From Ardenticatenaceae bacterium (lineage in GTDB: Bacteria; Chloroflexota; Anaerolineae; Promineifilales; Promineifilaceae), in NCBI GenBank assembly GCA_020634415.1, contig JACKBT010000069.1, positions 1 through 15,530 of the forward strand: DNA of 15,530 nt, in the 5' to 3' direction. Shown one piece after another: positions 1 to 6,376 of the stretch (positions are counted from its first letter, which is position 1; every line of letters starts with the position of its first letter). The notes under the pieces are model-generated. The model was not told the origin of the DNA, searched no databases, and was given only the letters and a program-made list of their open reading frames with translations. Position numbers and translations under genes: made by a program.

Positions 1-100
1 CTATACCTATAACAAGCGCAACCATCATCAAGATCGTGCCGACTCGATATACCTTTTCAAGGTTAGGTTTGGAAATAGCCCACGCCTTTAATCTGCCCAT
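1..100 (-). CDS. N-terminus of an unidentified membrane protein, cut by the window edge
   Basis: Reading leftward from an ATG at 98-100, the frame stays open to the edge of the window and gives 33 residues. They begin MGRLKAWAISKPNLEKVYRV, followed by a hydrophobic run (GTILMMVALVIGI) that looks like the start of a membrane segment. No convincing SD sequence precedes the ATG, because the upstream DNA is occupied by palindromic repeats. The gene would be divergent from the ABC operon at 572. I do not recognise the family, and with so few residues it could also be a chance open frame. Confidence 0.45.
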   Translation of the reverse strand, partial: MGRLKAWAISKPNLEKVYRVGTILMMVALVIGI

Positions 101-129
101 TTAGAAGTTCAACTTCTCAGAAGAAGTTC

Positions 130-241
130 TTGCAGTTTAAGAAATAAATCGGGTAATGGGTGTGGGACGATTTTGTAAATCGTCAGAGCGATTTACAAAA
201 TCGCTCTACATTTATTACCCGATCAATTAGTTAAAGACCAA
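130..241. repeat. 112-bp palindromic element, full copy
   Basis: The element starts TTGCAGTTTAAGAAAT and ends ATTAGTTAAAGACCAA, which are imperfect inverted ends. Inside these lies a perfect 10-bp inverted pair ATCGGGTAAT/ATTACCCGAT. Inside that pair are two adjacent hairpins: GACGATTT-TGT-AAATCGTC and AGAGCGATTT-ACA-AAATCGCTCT. A shorter inverted copy lies at 10334-10424, and the paired-hairpin core recurs at 13263-13308. It contains no open reading frame of note, so it is a non-autonomous element or a REP-like sequence. The flanks (CAGAAGAAGTT before, AACTTCTTCTG after) are themselves an inverted repeat. Confidence 0.85.
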
Positions 242-260
242 CAACTTCTTCTGTAATTCA

Positions 261-299
261 GAAGATTGGAGATTAGCCCAATCTCCCATCTCCAATCTC
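261..299. repeat. Short inverted repeat of the GGAGAYT family, diverged copy
   Basis: AGATTGGAGAT and ATCTCCAATCT form an 11-bp perfect inverted pair. The arrangement of units, with a CCCA spacer and a second reversed unit, matches the repeats at 5220-5271 and 10319-10332/10426-10447. I treat it as a diverged member of that family. It lies in the leader region of the ABC operon, about 270 bp before the first gene. Confidence 0.6.
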
Positions 300-342
300 A
301 GTTTTACCGGTTATTTAACCCTCATTCCTAAGGAGAAAGGGG

Positions 343-468
343 ATGCCAATGTCCTCACAATATAACACATTCAAAATGGATGGGGCAGATTTGCCAAAGC
401 GTGTTACACTGTTGCCTGCGCGTACATGGGAGCCAAAATGCTGCAAAAGCATTCCGTATTCGGAGTAG
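343..468 (+). CDS. Possible 41-codon leader ORF upstream of the ABC operon
   Basis: An ATG at 343 follows a textbook SD (AAGGAG at 330-335, seven bases away). It opens a 41-residue frame starting MPMSSQYNTF and ending in a TAG at 466-468. The peptide contains a Cys-Cys pair and no signal or membrane segment. I do not recognise it. It lies about 100 bp before the substrate-binding lipoprotein and could be a leader peptide or a small gene. The SD is as good as that of the operon's first gene, which is the main argument for translation. No homologue or codon signature is visible, so this remains tentative. Confidence 0.3.
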   Translation: MPMSSQYNTFKMDGADLPKRVTLLPARTWEPKCCKSIPYSE

Positions 469-480
469 TGAAAGTCTACA

Positions 481-503
481 TTTTCCATAGAGACTATGGA
501 AAA
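481..503 (+). promoter_or_regulatory. Perfect 9-bp hairpin in the leader of the ABC operon
   Basis: TTTTCCATA and TATGGAAAA are perfect inverted arms separated by GAGAC. The structure lies between the possible leader ORF (ends 468) and the SD of the lipoprotein gene. No U-tract follows, so it is not a standard intrinsic terminator. An operator for a dimeric regulator or an mRNA structure are both possible. I see no convincing -35/-10 pair around it. Confidence 0.4.
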
Positions 504-571
504 GCCTTTGCTTCACAGCTCAGAGTGGATTCACTTAAACTCTCGGCAAAATGTAGAAAGGAGAAGGAAAG

Positions 572-1855
572 ATGACCCGTTGGCGATCCGTAATTCTGCC
601 ATTGCTTGTCGTTTTTGCGCTTACGCTAGCAGCCTGCTCAGGCGACTCGACCCCCGAATCGTCCGAAGAAGAGGCTCCCGCAGCCACCGAAGCTCCCGCT
701 GAGGAGCCGGGCGATGCGGAAGAGCCAGCCGACACAGCCTCGTCAGAACCCATCAAGATTGGACAACTCAGCGATCTGACCAGCACTTTCACTCCCTGGG
801 GTGTCAATGTGCGTGATGGCATGGCTCTTGCGGCCCAGGAACTTAATGATGCGGGAGGGGTAAACGGCCGTATGATCGAAATCATCATCCAAGACTCCGA
901 AAACGACGGCGACATCGGCGTTGACCGCTTTGAGCGTCTCGTTGAAGATGGGGTTGTGGCTGTAGGCGGTATCCTCTCCAGCGGTGTGGGCGCACCTGTT
1001 GCCGCCACCGCCGAGCAACTGCAAATGCCTGTCTTCCTCGTCAAATCCGGCACCGAAGCCGCCCTCACCCGCGACAGCCGCTTCACCTTCCGCACCTGCC
1101 TGCCCGCCGCGCCCATGGTTGCCGCCCCCGTGCTGCAATACGCCCAAGAACAAGGCTTCACCCGCGTAGGAGCCATTGTCGCCGATTACCCCTGGGGCCA
1201 GTCCTTCAAAGCCGCCATGGAAAACACATTCGAGGGTTCGGGCATTGAATACACCATCGAAGTTGCCCCCGTTCCCCCAACCACCGACTTCACCCCATTT
1301 GTGCGGGCGATGGCCGACTTCGATTCCGAAATGATCGCGGCCACTGGCCATCCTCCCGGCAACGGAGCCATCGTTACTTTATCCGCCGATCTGCACGATG
1401 TGCCTGTCACCGGTGCCTGGACACCCCCCGATCTGGTGGTGGGCGGTCTGCAAGACCTGGCCGTCGGCCGTGTTAGCGACTTCTCCTGCGCCGATTACTT
1501 TAGTGACAGCTATGCCGATCTGGCTAAGCGTTACCTGGCCTTCTCCGACAATGAGTTCATGTCCGATGATGCTGTGGCTGGTTACGCCATCGTGCAAATG
1601 GTGGCGCAGGCCGTCGGCGAAGTGGGTGATGATCCCGCAGCCATTGCCGAGTATCTGCACGCCAATGAGTTCAATATGCCGGGTTACGCTCACCCCTTAA
1701 GCTGGACTGAATGGGGTGAACTGGCCGAGGCGCAGCCGATCTTCACCATGATCAGTGCTGGCCCCGCCCCCGAAGGGTTGAATGAAGCTGGCGATTGGTG
1801 GTTTGAACTGCTGTCCCAATCGAATCCCCTTGTGCCCTACGAGCCAGGGCAATAA
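572..1855 (+). CDS. Branched-chain amino acid-type ABC transporter substrate-binding lipoprotein
   Basis: This 427-residue protein is the extracytoplasmic receptor of the importer encoded by the next four genes. The start is supported by a strong SD (AAAGGAGAAGG, 558-568). Residues 1-21 are a lipoprotein signal with lipobox LAAC and Cys22 as the lipidated residue. An acidic Glu/Ala/Pro/Ser linker (about 25-58) tethers the domain to the membrane. The type I periplasmic-binding fold (Peripla_BP_6, LivK-like) follows from about residue 60 (IKIGQLSDLTSTFTPWG, then AAQELNDAGGVNGR). The length is normal for the family. LivK-like receptors bind amino acids, amides, urea, aromatic acids and other small molecules, so the ligand is unknown. 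The neighbouring amidohydrolase, CoA ligase and methyltransferase-like genes make an organic acid or amide as likely as an amino acid. Confidence 0.93.
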   Translation: MTRWRSVILPLLVVFALTLAACSGDSTPESSEEEAPAATEAPAEEPGDAEEPADTASSEPIKIGQLSDLTSTFTPWGVNVRDGMALAAQELNDAGGVNGRMIEIIIQDSENDGDIGVDRFERLVEDGVVAVGGILSSGVGAPVAATAEQLQMPVFLVKSGTEAALTRDSRFTFRTCLPAAPMVAAPVLQYAQEQGFTRVGAIVADYPWGQSFKAAMENTFEGSGIEYTIEVAPVPPTTDFTPFVRAMADFDSEMIAATGHPPGNGAIVTLSADLHDVPVTGAWTPPDLVVGGLQDLAVGRVSDFSCADYFSDSYADLAKRYLAFSDNEFMSDDAVAGYAIVQMVAQAVGEVGDDPAAIAEYLHANEFNMPGYAHPLSWTEWGELAEAQPIFTMISAGPAPEGLNEAGDWWFELLSQSNPLVPYEPGQ

Positions 1856-1861
1856 CGTCAA

Positions 1862-2602
1862 GTGGCTTTACTGGAGTTAGATAAAGTCGAAAAGCATTTT
1901 GGCGGTCTGGCGGCTGTCAATAAAGTGACCATGAAGGCCGACGATGGCGAAATTCTAGCCATCGTCGGCCCCAATGGCGCGGGTAAAAGCACCTTGCTCA
2001 AACTGATTGTGGGCTTGGAAGCCCCTACGGCGGGCACAGTCAGGTTTGCTGGCGAAGACATTACCCATTATCCGCCGCATCGTGTGCGCCAATTGGGCAT
2101 CGCTATGGTGCAGCAAACGCCGCGCCACTTCCCCACCATGACGGTGCTGGAGAATGTGGTGTTGGGGTCACTCTTTGGCAGGGCGGGCGCACACCGCCAG
2201 GAGGAGCAGGCCATTGAACTTGCCAGTGAGGCGCTGGCCTTTGTGGGCCTGGCTGATCGCCGCCATGATTCTGTTAGTAATCTTAACTTGCAGCAGCAGC
2301 GGTTTCTGGAGTTGGCTCGCGCCATCGCGGGCCAGCCCCGCCTTTTGGCTTTGGATGAGGTGATGGCTGGTCTGAACGATGCCGAATTAGAGGCTTCTAT
2401 GAATGTCATCCGCACGATTCGGGATCAGCTGCATGTGACTATTATCTGGGTGGAGCATGTGATGAAGGCGGTGATGAGTCTGGCTGAGCGCACGGTTGTC
2501 TTGAACTTTGGCAATGTGCTGACTGAGGGGCTGCCCCAAGATGTGATGCGTCATACGGCCGTTGTCGAAGCCTATTTGGGCAAGGAACTGAACGATGCTT
2601 GA
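1862..2602 (+). CDS. livG: ABC transporter ATP-binding protein, LivG-like
   Basis: This 246-residue cytoplasmic ATPase powers the importer. Walker A is GPNGAGKS (36-43), the Q-loop region is VQQTPRHFPTM (83-93), Walker B is LLALDE (161-166) followed by VMAGL, and the switch His is His199 in WVEHVM. The signature motif is unusual: where most ABC proteins have LSGGQ this one reads LNLQQ (141-145). From memory, degenerate signatures before a DEVMAGL Walker B occur in one LivG sub-branch, so I do not call it inactive. The start is a GTG six bases after the previous stop, with no good SD, so it probably depends on translational coupling. Its last eight bases overlap the next gene. Confidence 0.9.
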   Translation: MALLELDKVEKHFGGLAAVNKVTMKADDGEILAIVGPNGAGKSTLLKLIVGLEAPTAGTVRFAGEDITHYPPHRVRQLGIAMVQQTPRHFPTMTVLENVVLGSLFGRAGAHRQEEQAIELASEALAFVGLADRRHDSVSNLNLQQQRFLELARAIAGQPRLLALDEVMAGLNDAELEASMNVIRTIRDQLHVTIIWVEHVMKAVMSLAERTVVLNFGNVLTEGLPQDVMRHTAVVEAYLGKELNDA

Positions 2603-3293
2603 GGTCAGGGAGTTCTCCGCCGGATACCAGGGCAACGACGTGATTCACGATGTGACCTTTCAGGTGAACCCCGGTGAAGCCGTCATGATCATCGGCTCGA
2701 ATGGGGCCGGCAAGACCACCCTGTTTCGGGCCATGTGCGGACTGCTCCCCCCCTCTTTGGGCCAGGTTCTCTTTGAGGGTAAAGACATTACGGGGCTGCC
2801 CGCCGAGCGCGTGGCCCGGCTGGGCCTAAGGTTTGTCTCTGCCCAACGCCACCTGTTCCCCCGCATGACGGTACACGAAAACCTGCTCCTCGGTGCCTAC
2901 CCCGGCCGACCTCACCCCGAAACTATGTCTAGCGTTTTAGAATTATTCCCCCGTTTGGCGGAGCGGCTGCGGCAGCACGCCGGGACAATGAGCGGTGGTG
3001 AGCAGCAGATGCTGGCGGTGGGCCGGGCATTGATGTCCCGCCCCCGGCTGTTGGTGTTGGATGAGCCAAGCACCGGGCTGGCCCCCTTGTTGGCCCAGGC
3101 CGCTTACGAGGCCCTCAGCGCCTTGCGCCAGCAAGGGCTGACCGTACTCGTCTCCGAACAGCAAGTGCCGCTGGCGCTGGCCTTTAGTGATCGGGGCTAT
3201 GTCCTCGAAAACGGTTTTATCCGGCTCCAGGGAACAACGGCCGATCTGGCGGCCAATCCTGACATTCGCAGTGCTTACTTGGGGGTGACATGA
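2595..3293 (+). CDS. livF: ABC transporter ATP-binding protein, LivF-like
   Basis: This 232-residue ATPase is the partner of the LivG-like protein in the nucleotide-binding heterodimer. Walker A is GSNGAGKTT (34-42), the signature is the canonical MSGGEQQ (132-138), and Walker B is RLLVLDEPS (151-159). The switch position reads SEQQ (188-191), with Gln instead of His as is usual for LivF. The start ATG lies inside the end of the previous gene (8-bp overlap), with AAGGAAC (2582-2588) as a plausible SD. The stop overlaps the next start by four bases. The length is normal for LivF. Confidence 0.92.
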   Translation: MLEVREFSAGYQGNDVIHDVTFQVNPGEAVMIIGSNGAGKTTLFRAMCGLLPPSLGQVLFEGKDITGLPAERVARLGLRFVSAQRHLFPRMTVHENLLLGAYPGRPHPETMSSVLELFPRLAERLRQHAGTMSGGEQQMLAVGRALMSRPRLLVLDEPSTGLAPLLAQAAYEALSALRQQGLTVLVSEQQVPLALAFSDRGYVLENGFIRLQGTTADLAANPDIRSAYLGVT

Positions 3294-4147
3294 TTGCCAA
3301 TATTCTTGATGGCATTGTGCTTGGGCTGCAGTTTGGCCTGCTTGCGGCCGGGCTAACGCTGGTCTACGGGCTGGGTGGCGTGCTGAATATGGCCTACGGG
3401 CAAATGGCGGTCACATCGGCCATGATGATAGCCTTCGCTATGGATGCCGGCATTCCCACGTTGCCCGCCATCCTCATCGGCCTCTTAGCGGGTGGTTTGC
3501 TGGGCATCATCCTGGATCAGACGATTCTCCGCCCTGTCTACCGTTTGCATGGCGAAGGGCGGGTGCTGCTCAGTTTACTGCTCACCCTGGGTGTGTCTTT
3601 TGTGGTAGATGGCTTTTTCACCTGGCGTTACCCGCTGAAAGCCTTGACGTTGCGGGTTGCTGGCGGAGCTGTGGAAATATTGGGTGTCCCCATGCGGCGG
3701 GGCAGCCTGGTGGCCTCAGCGATCACCCTGGTTATCTTTGCCAGTCTCTTTGCCTTCTTTCGTTATACCTCCCTGGGGCGGGCAGTGCGTTCGGTGATTG
3801 AGGATGAGGAGGGGGCCAGGTTGATTGGTATTGACCCCGGCCGGATGCTGCGCCTGATCCTGATTTTGAGCGGTGTTTTAGCGGCGTTGGTGGCCGTCAC
3901 CCGTTCTATGGTCACGCCGGTAGACACCTCATCGGGGCTTTCGATTACGGTTTTTGCCCTGATTGTGACGGTGGTGGGCGGATTGGGCAGTGTGGCGGGA
4001 GCCTTTTTAGCGGGCATTATTTTGGGTGTTGTCAATGTGATTGCGGCCGATCTTATCGGCTCTTATATTTCGTTGATCATTTTGCTGGTGGCTGCTGGGG
4101 TAACGATTCTTATTCGTCCGGCTGGTTTGTTGGGGGTTAAGGAATGA
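3290..4147 (+). CDS. livH: Branched-chain amino acid-type ABC permease, LivH-like
   Basis: This 285-residue inner-membrane permease has about eight hydrophobic segments. LivH hallmarks are LNMAYGQMA (32-40, normally N-x-A-H/Y-G), the coupling-loop sequence GRAVRSVIEDEEGARLIGID (163-182) that docks on the ATPases, and VVGGLGSVAGAFLAG (228-242) near the C-terminus. ATGA overlaps link it to both neighbours (3290-3293 and 4144-4147), a sign of translational coupling within one transcript. It forms the heterodimeric channel with the next gene product. The coding strand is G+T-rich, in contrast to the C-rich first gene of the operon. Confidence 0.92.
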   Translation: MIANILDGIVLGLQFGLLAAGLTLVYGLGGVLNMAYGQMAVTSAMMIAFAMDAGIPTLPAILIGLLAGGLLGIILDQTILRPVYRLHGEGRVLLSLLLTLGVSFVVDGFFTWRYPLKALTLRVAGGAVEILGVPMRRGSLVASAITLVIFASLFAFFRYTSLGRAVRSVIEDEEGARLIGIDPGRMLRLILILSGVLAALVAVTRSMVTPVDTSSGLSITVFALIVTVVGGLGSVAGAFLAGIILGVVNVIAADLIGSYISLIILLVAAGVTILIRPAGLLGVKE

Positions 4148-5202
4148 GCGGGCAACTGCGCAATAGCGGGACTTCCCTGATTGGTGGAACGGAGGCCCAT
4201 TCTTCTCGCTCCCTGGCCGCGCTGCTTGTACCTATCGTTGTGGTGGGCCTGATTCTGGCTTTGGTTCCTCTCTGGCTGGGTGATTCGCGGGTGTTTATGG
4301 GGGTGGCGGTGCTGGGGCTGGCTTTTGTCTGTTATGCCATCGGCTTTAATGTGATTTTTGGCAGCACGGGGCAGTTGTTTTTGTGTGTGGGGGCACTGGC
4401 GGGCATTGGTGGCTTTGGGGCAGCTATTCTCGCTGATAATGTGGGGCTGTCTATTGGGGTGAGTATCCTTCTCGCCACACTGGCCGCTACTGTGGTTGGA
4501 GGTGTGCTTAGTTTTGTGGCGGTGCGACGCTCACTGGGGGTTATCTTTACGGGGATTGTGACGCTTATTTTTTCGATGTCGTTTGATGCGCTGCTATTGG
4601 GCCTGAGTGACCTGACGGGTGGGGATACGGGCCGCTCGATAGCTGCTGGTGCTGATACCTTTTTGCGGGAGCAGATCCCGCCTTACTACGTGATGCTGGC
4701 ATTGGTGCTGGTTTTTCTGCTGGTGCATGGGCTGCTGCGGCGTTCTTATGTTGGTTGGGCGTTTCGGGCTTTGCGTGATGATGAGGTGGCGGCGGCGCTG
4801 GCGGGTGTGGATGTGGCGCGTTACCGGGTTTATGCGGCCCTGGTGGGGGCGGCCATGCTGGGTCTGGCTGGTTCGACGTATGCGTTTACAGAGGGGCGGA
4901 TTAGTCCCACCACCTTTGGTTTTGGGCAGGTGGATGTGGTGGTGCTGGTGATGCTGGCTTTTGGCGGGATTGGCACGCTGTATGGGCCGATTGTGGGGGC
5001 GATTACGTTTACGATTGTGGATGAGATTTTGATTGAGTTCGGCCAGTTAAGGTTGGTGGCGTATGGGGCTTTGATTATGGTGCTGTTTTTGTGGATGCCG
5101 CGGGGGGTGATACCAGCGGTGACTTCTCTGTGGCCGCGTGGCGGGCGCAAGGCCGCGAAGATGGCCCCGACGAAGACGGCTCGGATGCTGAAGAATGAAT
5201 AA
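4144..5202 (+). CDS. livM: Branched-chain amino acid-type ABC permease, LivM-like
   Basis: This 352-residue permease is the second half of the channel. LivM features are GFNVIFGSTGQ (67-77, equivalent to the usual N-x-x-x-G-x-x-G-Q), the coupling loop YVGWAFRALRDDEVAAALAG (202-221), and VLVMLAFGGIGTLYGPIVGA (267-286). An N-terminal cytoplasmic stretch of about 25 residues and a basic C-terminal tail (GGRKAAKMAPTKTARMLK) are longer than the core fold needs. It overlaps the LivH-like gene by four bases and ends the operon. A heptamer-repeat hairpin follows 17 bases later. The coding strand here is strongly G/T-rich over nearly its whole length. Confidence 0.92.
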   Translation: MSGQLRNSGTSLIGGTEAHSSRSLAALLVPIVVVGLILALVPLWLGDSRVFMGVAVLGLAFVCYAIGFNVIFGSTGQLFLCVGALAGIGGFGAAILADNVGLSIGVSILLATLAATVVGGVLSFVAVRRSLGVIFTGIVTLIFSMSFDALLLGLSDLTGGDTGRSIAAGADTFLREQIPPYYVMLALVLVFLLVHGLLRRSYVGWAFRALRDDEVAAALAGVDVARYRVYAALVGAAMLGLAGSTYAFTEGRISPTTFGFGQVDVVVLVMLAFGGIGTLYGPIVGAITFTIVDEILIEFGQLRLVAYGALIMVLFLWMPRGVIPAVTSLWPRGGRKAAKMAPTKTARMLKNE

Positions 5203-5219
5203 CGTTTTGGCTGGGGAGT

Positions 5220-5271
5220 GGAGACTGGAGACTGGAGACTGGAGACTACCCAGTCTCCAGTCCCTAGTCTC
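5220..5271. repeat. GGAGACT heptamer array with hairpin, possible operon terminator
   Basis: Four tandem GGAGACT units (5220-5247) are followed by ACCC and a reversed pair AGTCTCCAGTCCC. CTGGAGACT-ACCC-AGTCTCCAG is a 9-bp perfect stem with a 4-base loop, and it can extend to about 13 bp. Its position just after the last importer gene would suit transcript termination or 3'-end protection, but only a weak T-rich stretch follows. The same sequence, split by another element, is at 10319-10447. Confidence 0.7.
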
Positions 5272-5280
5272 TTTAGTTGT

Positions 5281-5338
5281 CAGGAGCGCGAAAGGGATTT
5301 CGCGGCTACAAAGCGGGGGTCTGCAACCAACTGCTAGC
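5281..5338. repeat. Right half of the CTAG-bounded palindromic element
   Basis: This segment carries the hairpin CGCGAAA-GGGA-TTTCGCG (5287-5304), then GGCTACAAA and an end reading ACTGCTAG. It matches the right-hand half of the elements at 11718-11929 with several substitutions, and it lacks their left-hand hairpin. It ends about four bases before the stop codon of the amidohydrolase gene, so the element has landed in the convergent gap between that gene and the importer operon. Confidence 0.65.
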
Positions 5339-5341
5339 TTA

Positions 5342-6181
5342 TCACAGCTTCAAAATCTTGCGGGCGTTATCGAGCAAAATCATTTGCTGCACGTCGTCGT
5401 TGAAGCCCAATGTCTCAAAGTCTTTGAGCCAGCGTTCGGGCTGGAGGACGGGGTAGTCGGAGCCAAACAGCATTTTGTCTTTGAGGATTGAGCGGGCGTA
5501 TTGCACCAAAATCGGCCGAAAATATTTGGGCGACCAGCCGGAGAGGTCAATGTAGACGTTGCCTTTGTGCAGGGCAACGGATAGCTGTTCTTCTTGCCAG
5601 GGCACGGCGGGGTGGGCCATGATGATGGTGAGGGAGGGGAAGTCGGCGGCGATGTCGTCTATGTAGGGGATGGGTTGGGAGTATTTGAGTTTGTAGCCGC
5701 CGCCGCCTGGTTCGCGGGCACCTACGCCGGTTTGCCCGGAGTGGAAGAGGACGGGGATGCCGAGGTCGGCGCATTTGGTCCAGAGGGGGTAGAAGTGGGG
5801 GTCGTTGGGGAAGAAGGCCTGGGTGTTGGGGTGGAGTTTGAGGCCGCGCAGGCCGAGTTCTTTGACGGAGCGTTCGAGTTCGAGAACGGCCGTTTTCCCC
5901 TTCCACGGATCCACTGAAGCAAACCCCATAAACTGATCGGCATATTGGTGGGCGATCTCGGCTACATAATCATTGCCTACGTAGGGCTGGCCGGTGGCAC
6001 TTTCGGCATCAATGGAGAAGATAACGCCGAAGATGTCTAGGGCTTTGTATTTCTCGTACATTTCCTGCGGCGTTTGCGCCATCTGGCCTGCGCCAAAGTA
6101 ACCGGCCATTTTCTCTCGTTCGGCTGTGCCGTGTGCCCCCGGTGGTTCGGGTACGTGTACGTGGATGTCTATTGCTCGCAT
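5342..6181 (-). CDS. Metal-dependent amidohydrolase family protein (Amidohydrolase_2 type)
   Basis: This 279-residue TIM-barrel hydrolase or decarboxylase is cytoplasmic, with no signal peptide. Candidate metal and active-site residues are His7 and His9 (DIHVHV), His117 (LKLHPN), His147 (FHSGQ), His190 (MAHPA) and Asp242 (FGSDYP). This is the pattern of the Amidohydrolase_2 family, which includes ACMSD, gamma-resorcylate decarboxylase and various lactonases. The reaction may therefore be hydrolysis or non-oxidative decarboxylation. The start is supported by AAGGA eight bases upstream, overlapping the stop codon of a short upstream reading frame (6192-6338). The length is at the short end for the family. 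The gene converges on the ABC operon, with only repeats between them. Confidence 0.88.
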   Translation of the reverse strand: MRAIDIHVHVPEPPGAHGTAEREKMAGYFGAGQMAQTPQEMYEKYKALDIFGVIFSIDAESATGQPYVGNDYVAEIAHQYADQFMGFASVDPWKGKTAVLELERSVKELGLRGLKLHPNTQAFFPNDPHFYPLWTKCADLGIPVLFHSGQTGVGAREPGGGGYKLKYSQPIPYIDDIAADFPSLTIIMAHPAVPWQEEQLSVALHKGNVYIDLSGWSPKYFRPILVQYARSILKDKMLFGSDYPVLQPERWLKDFETLGFNDDVQQMILLDNARKILKL

Positions 6182-6191
6182 GTTGTTTTCC

Positions 6192-6338
6192 TTATTTGTT
6201 ATCGGATGGTTGATTGTTGATTACGGCCGTTTTCTCACTGCATGTCGTCACCAAGAGCAGGTACTTCTCGCGGTTATCATAAAACCGAAACGGCACTGTA
6301 TTTGTGATCAAGTTATCAGAAGTTTCTATTACAGTCAT
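6192..6338 (-). pseudogene. Truncated methyltransferase-like N-terminus, now a 48-codon ORF before the amidohydrolase
   Basis: An ATG at 6336-6338 opens 48 codons ending with TAA at 6192-6194. Residues 16-38 include PFRFYDNREKYLLLVTTC followed by SEKTAVI. From memory this resembles the N-terminal segment of a group of class I SAM-dependent methyltransferases (Asp-Asn-Arg-x-Lys-Tyr-Leu...Val-Thr-Thr-x-x-Glu-Lys). After that the likeness ends, close to an ACGGCCGT palindrome at 6223-6230, and the frame closes. No methyltransferase core motif is present, so it cannot be a working enzyme. Its stop lies 10 bases before the amidohydrolase ATG and overlaps that gene's SD, so if translated it may couple to it. 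It could also be a small unrelated ORF. Confidence 0.4.
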
Positions 6339-6376
6339 TTTTAAGGAGATGCGGTTTTTACGGTGTGCTAACCATG

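Noticed and set aside
535..1351. Long - strand frames of 202 and 213 codons
   Set aside because: They are antisense to the substrate-binding lipoprotein, have low-complexity translations and lack a ribosome site. They arise from the high G+C content.
6126..6344. 72-codon + strand frame
   Set aside because: It is antisense to the start of the amidohydrolase and to the methyltransferase-like fragment and has no family resemblance.
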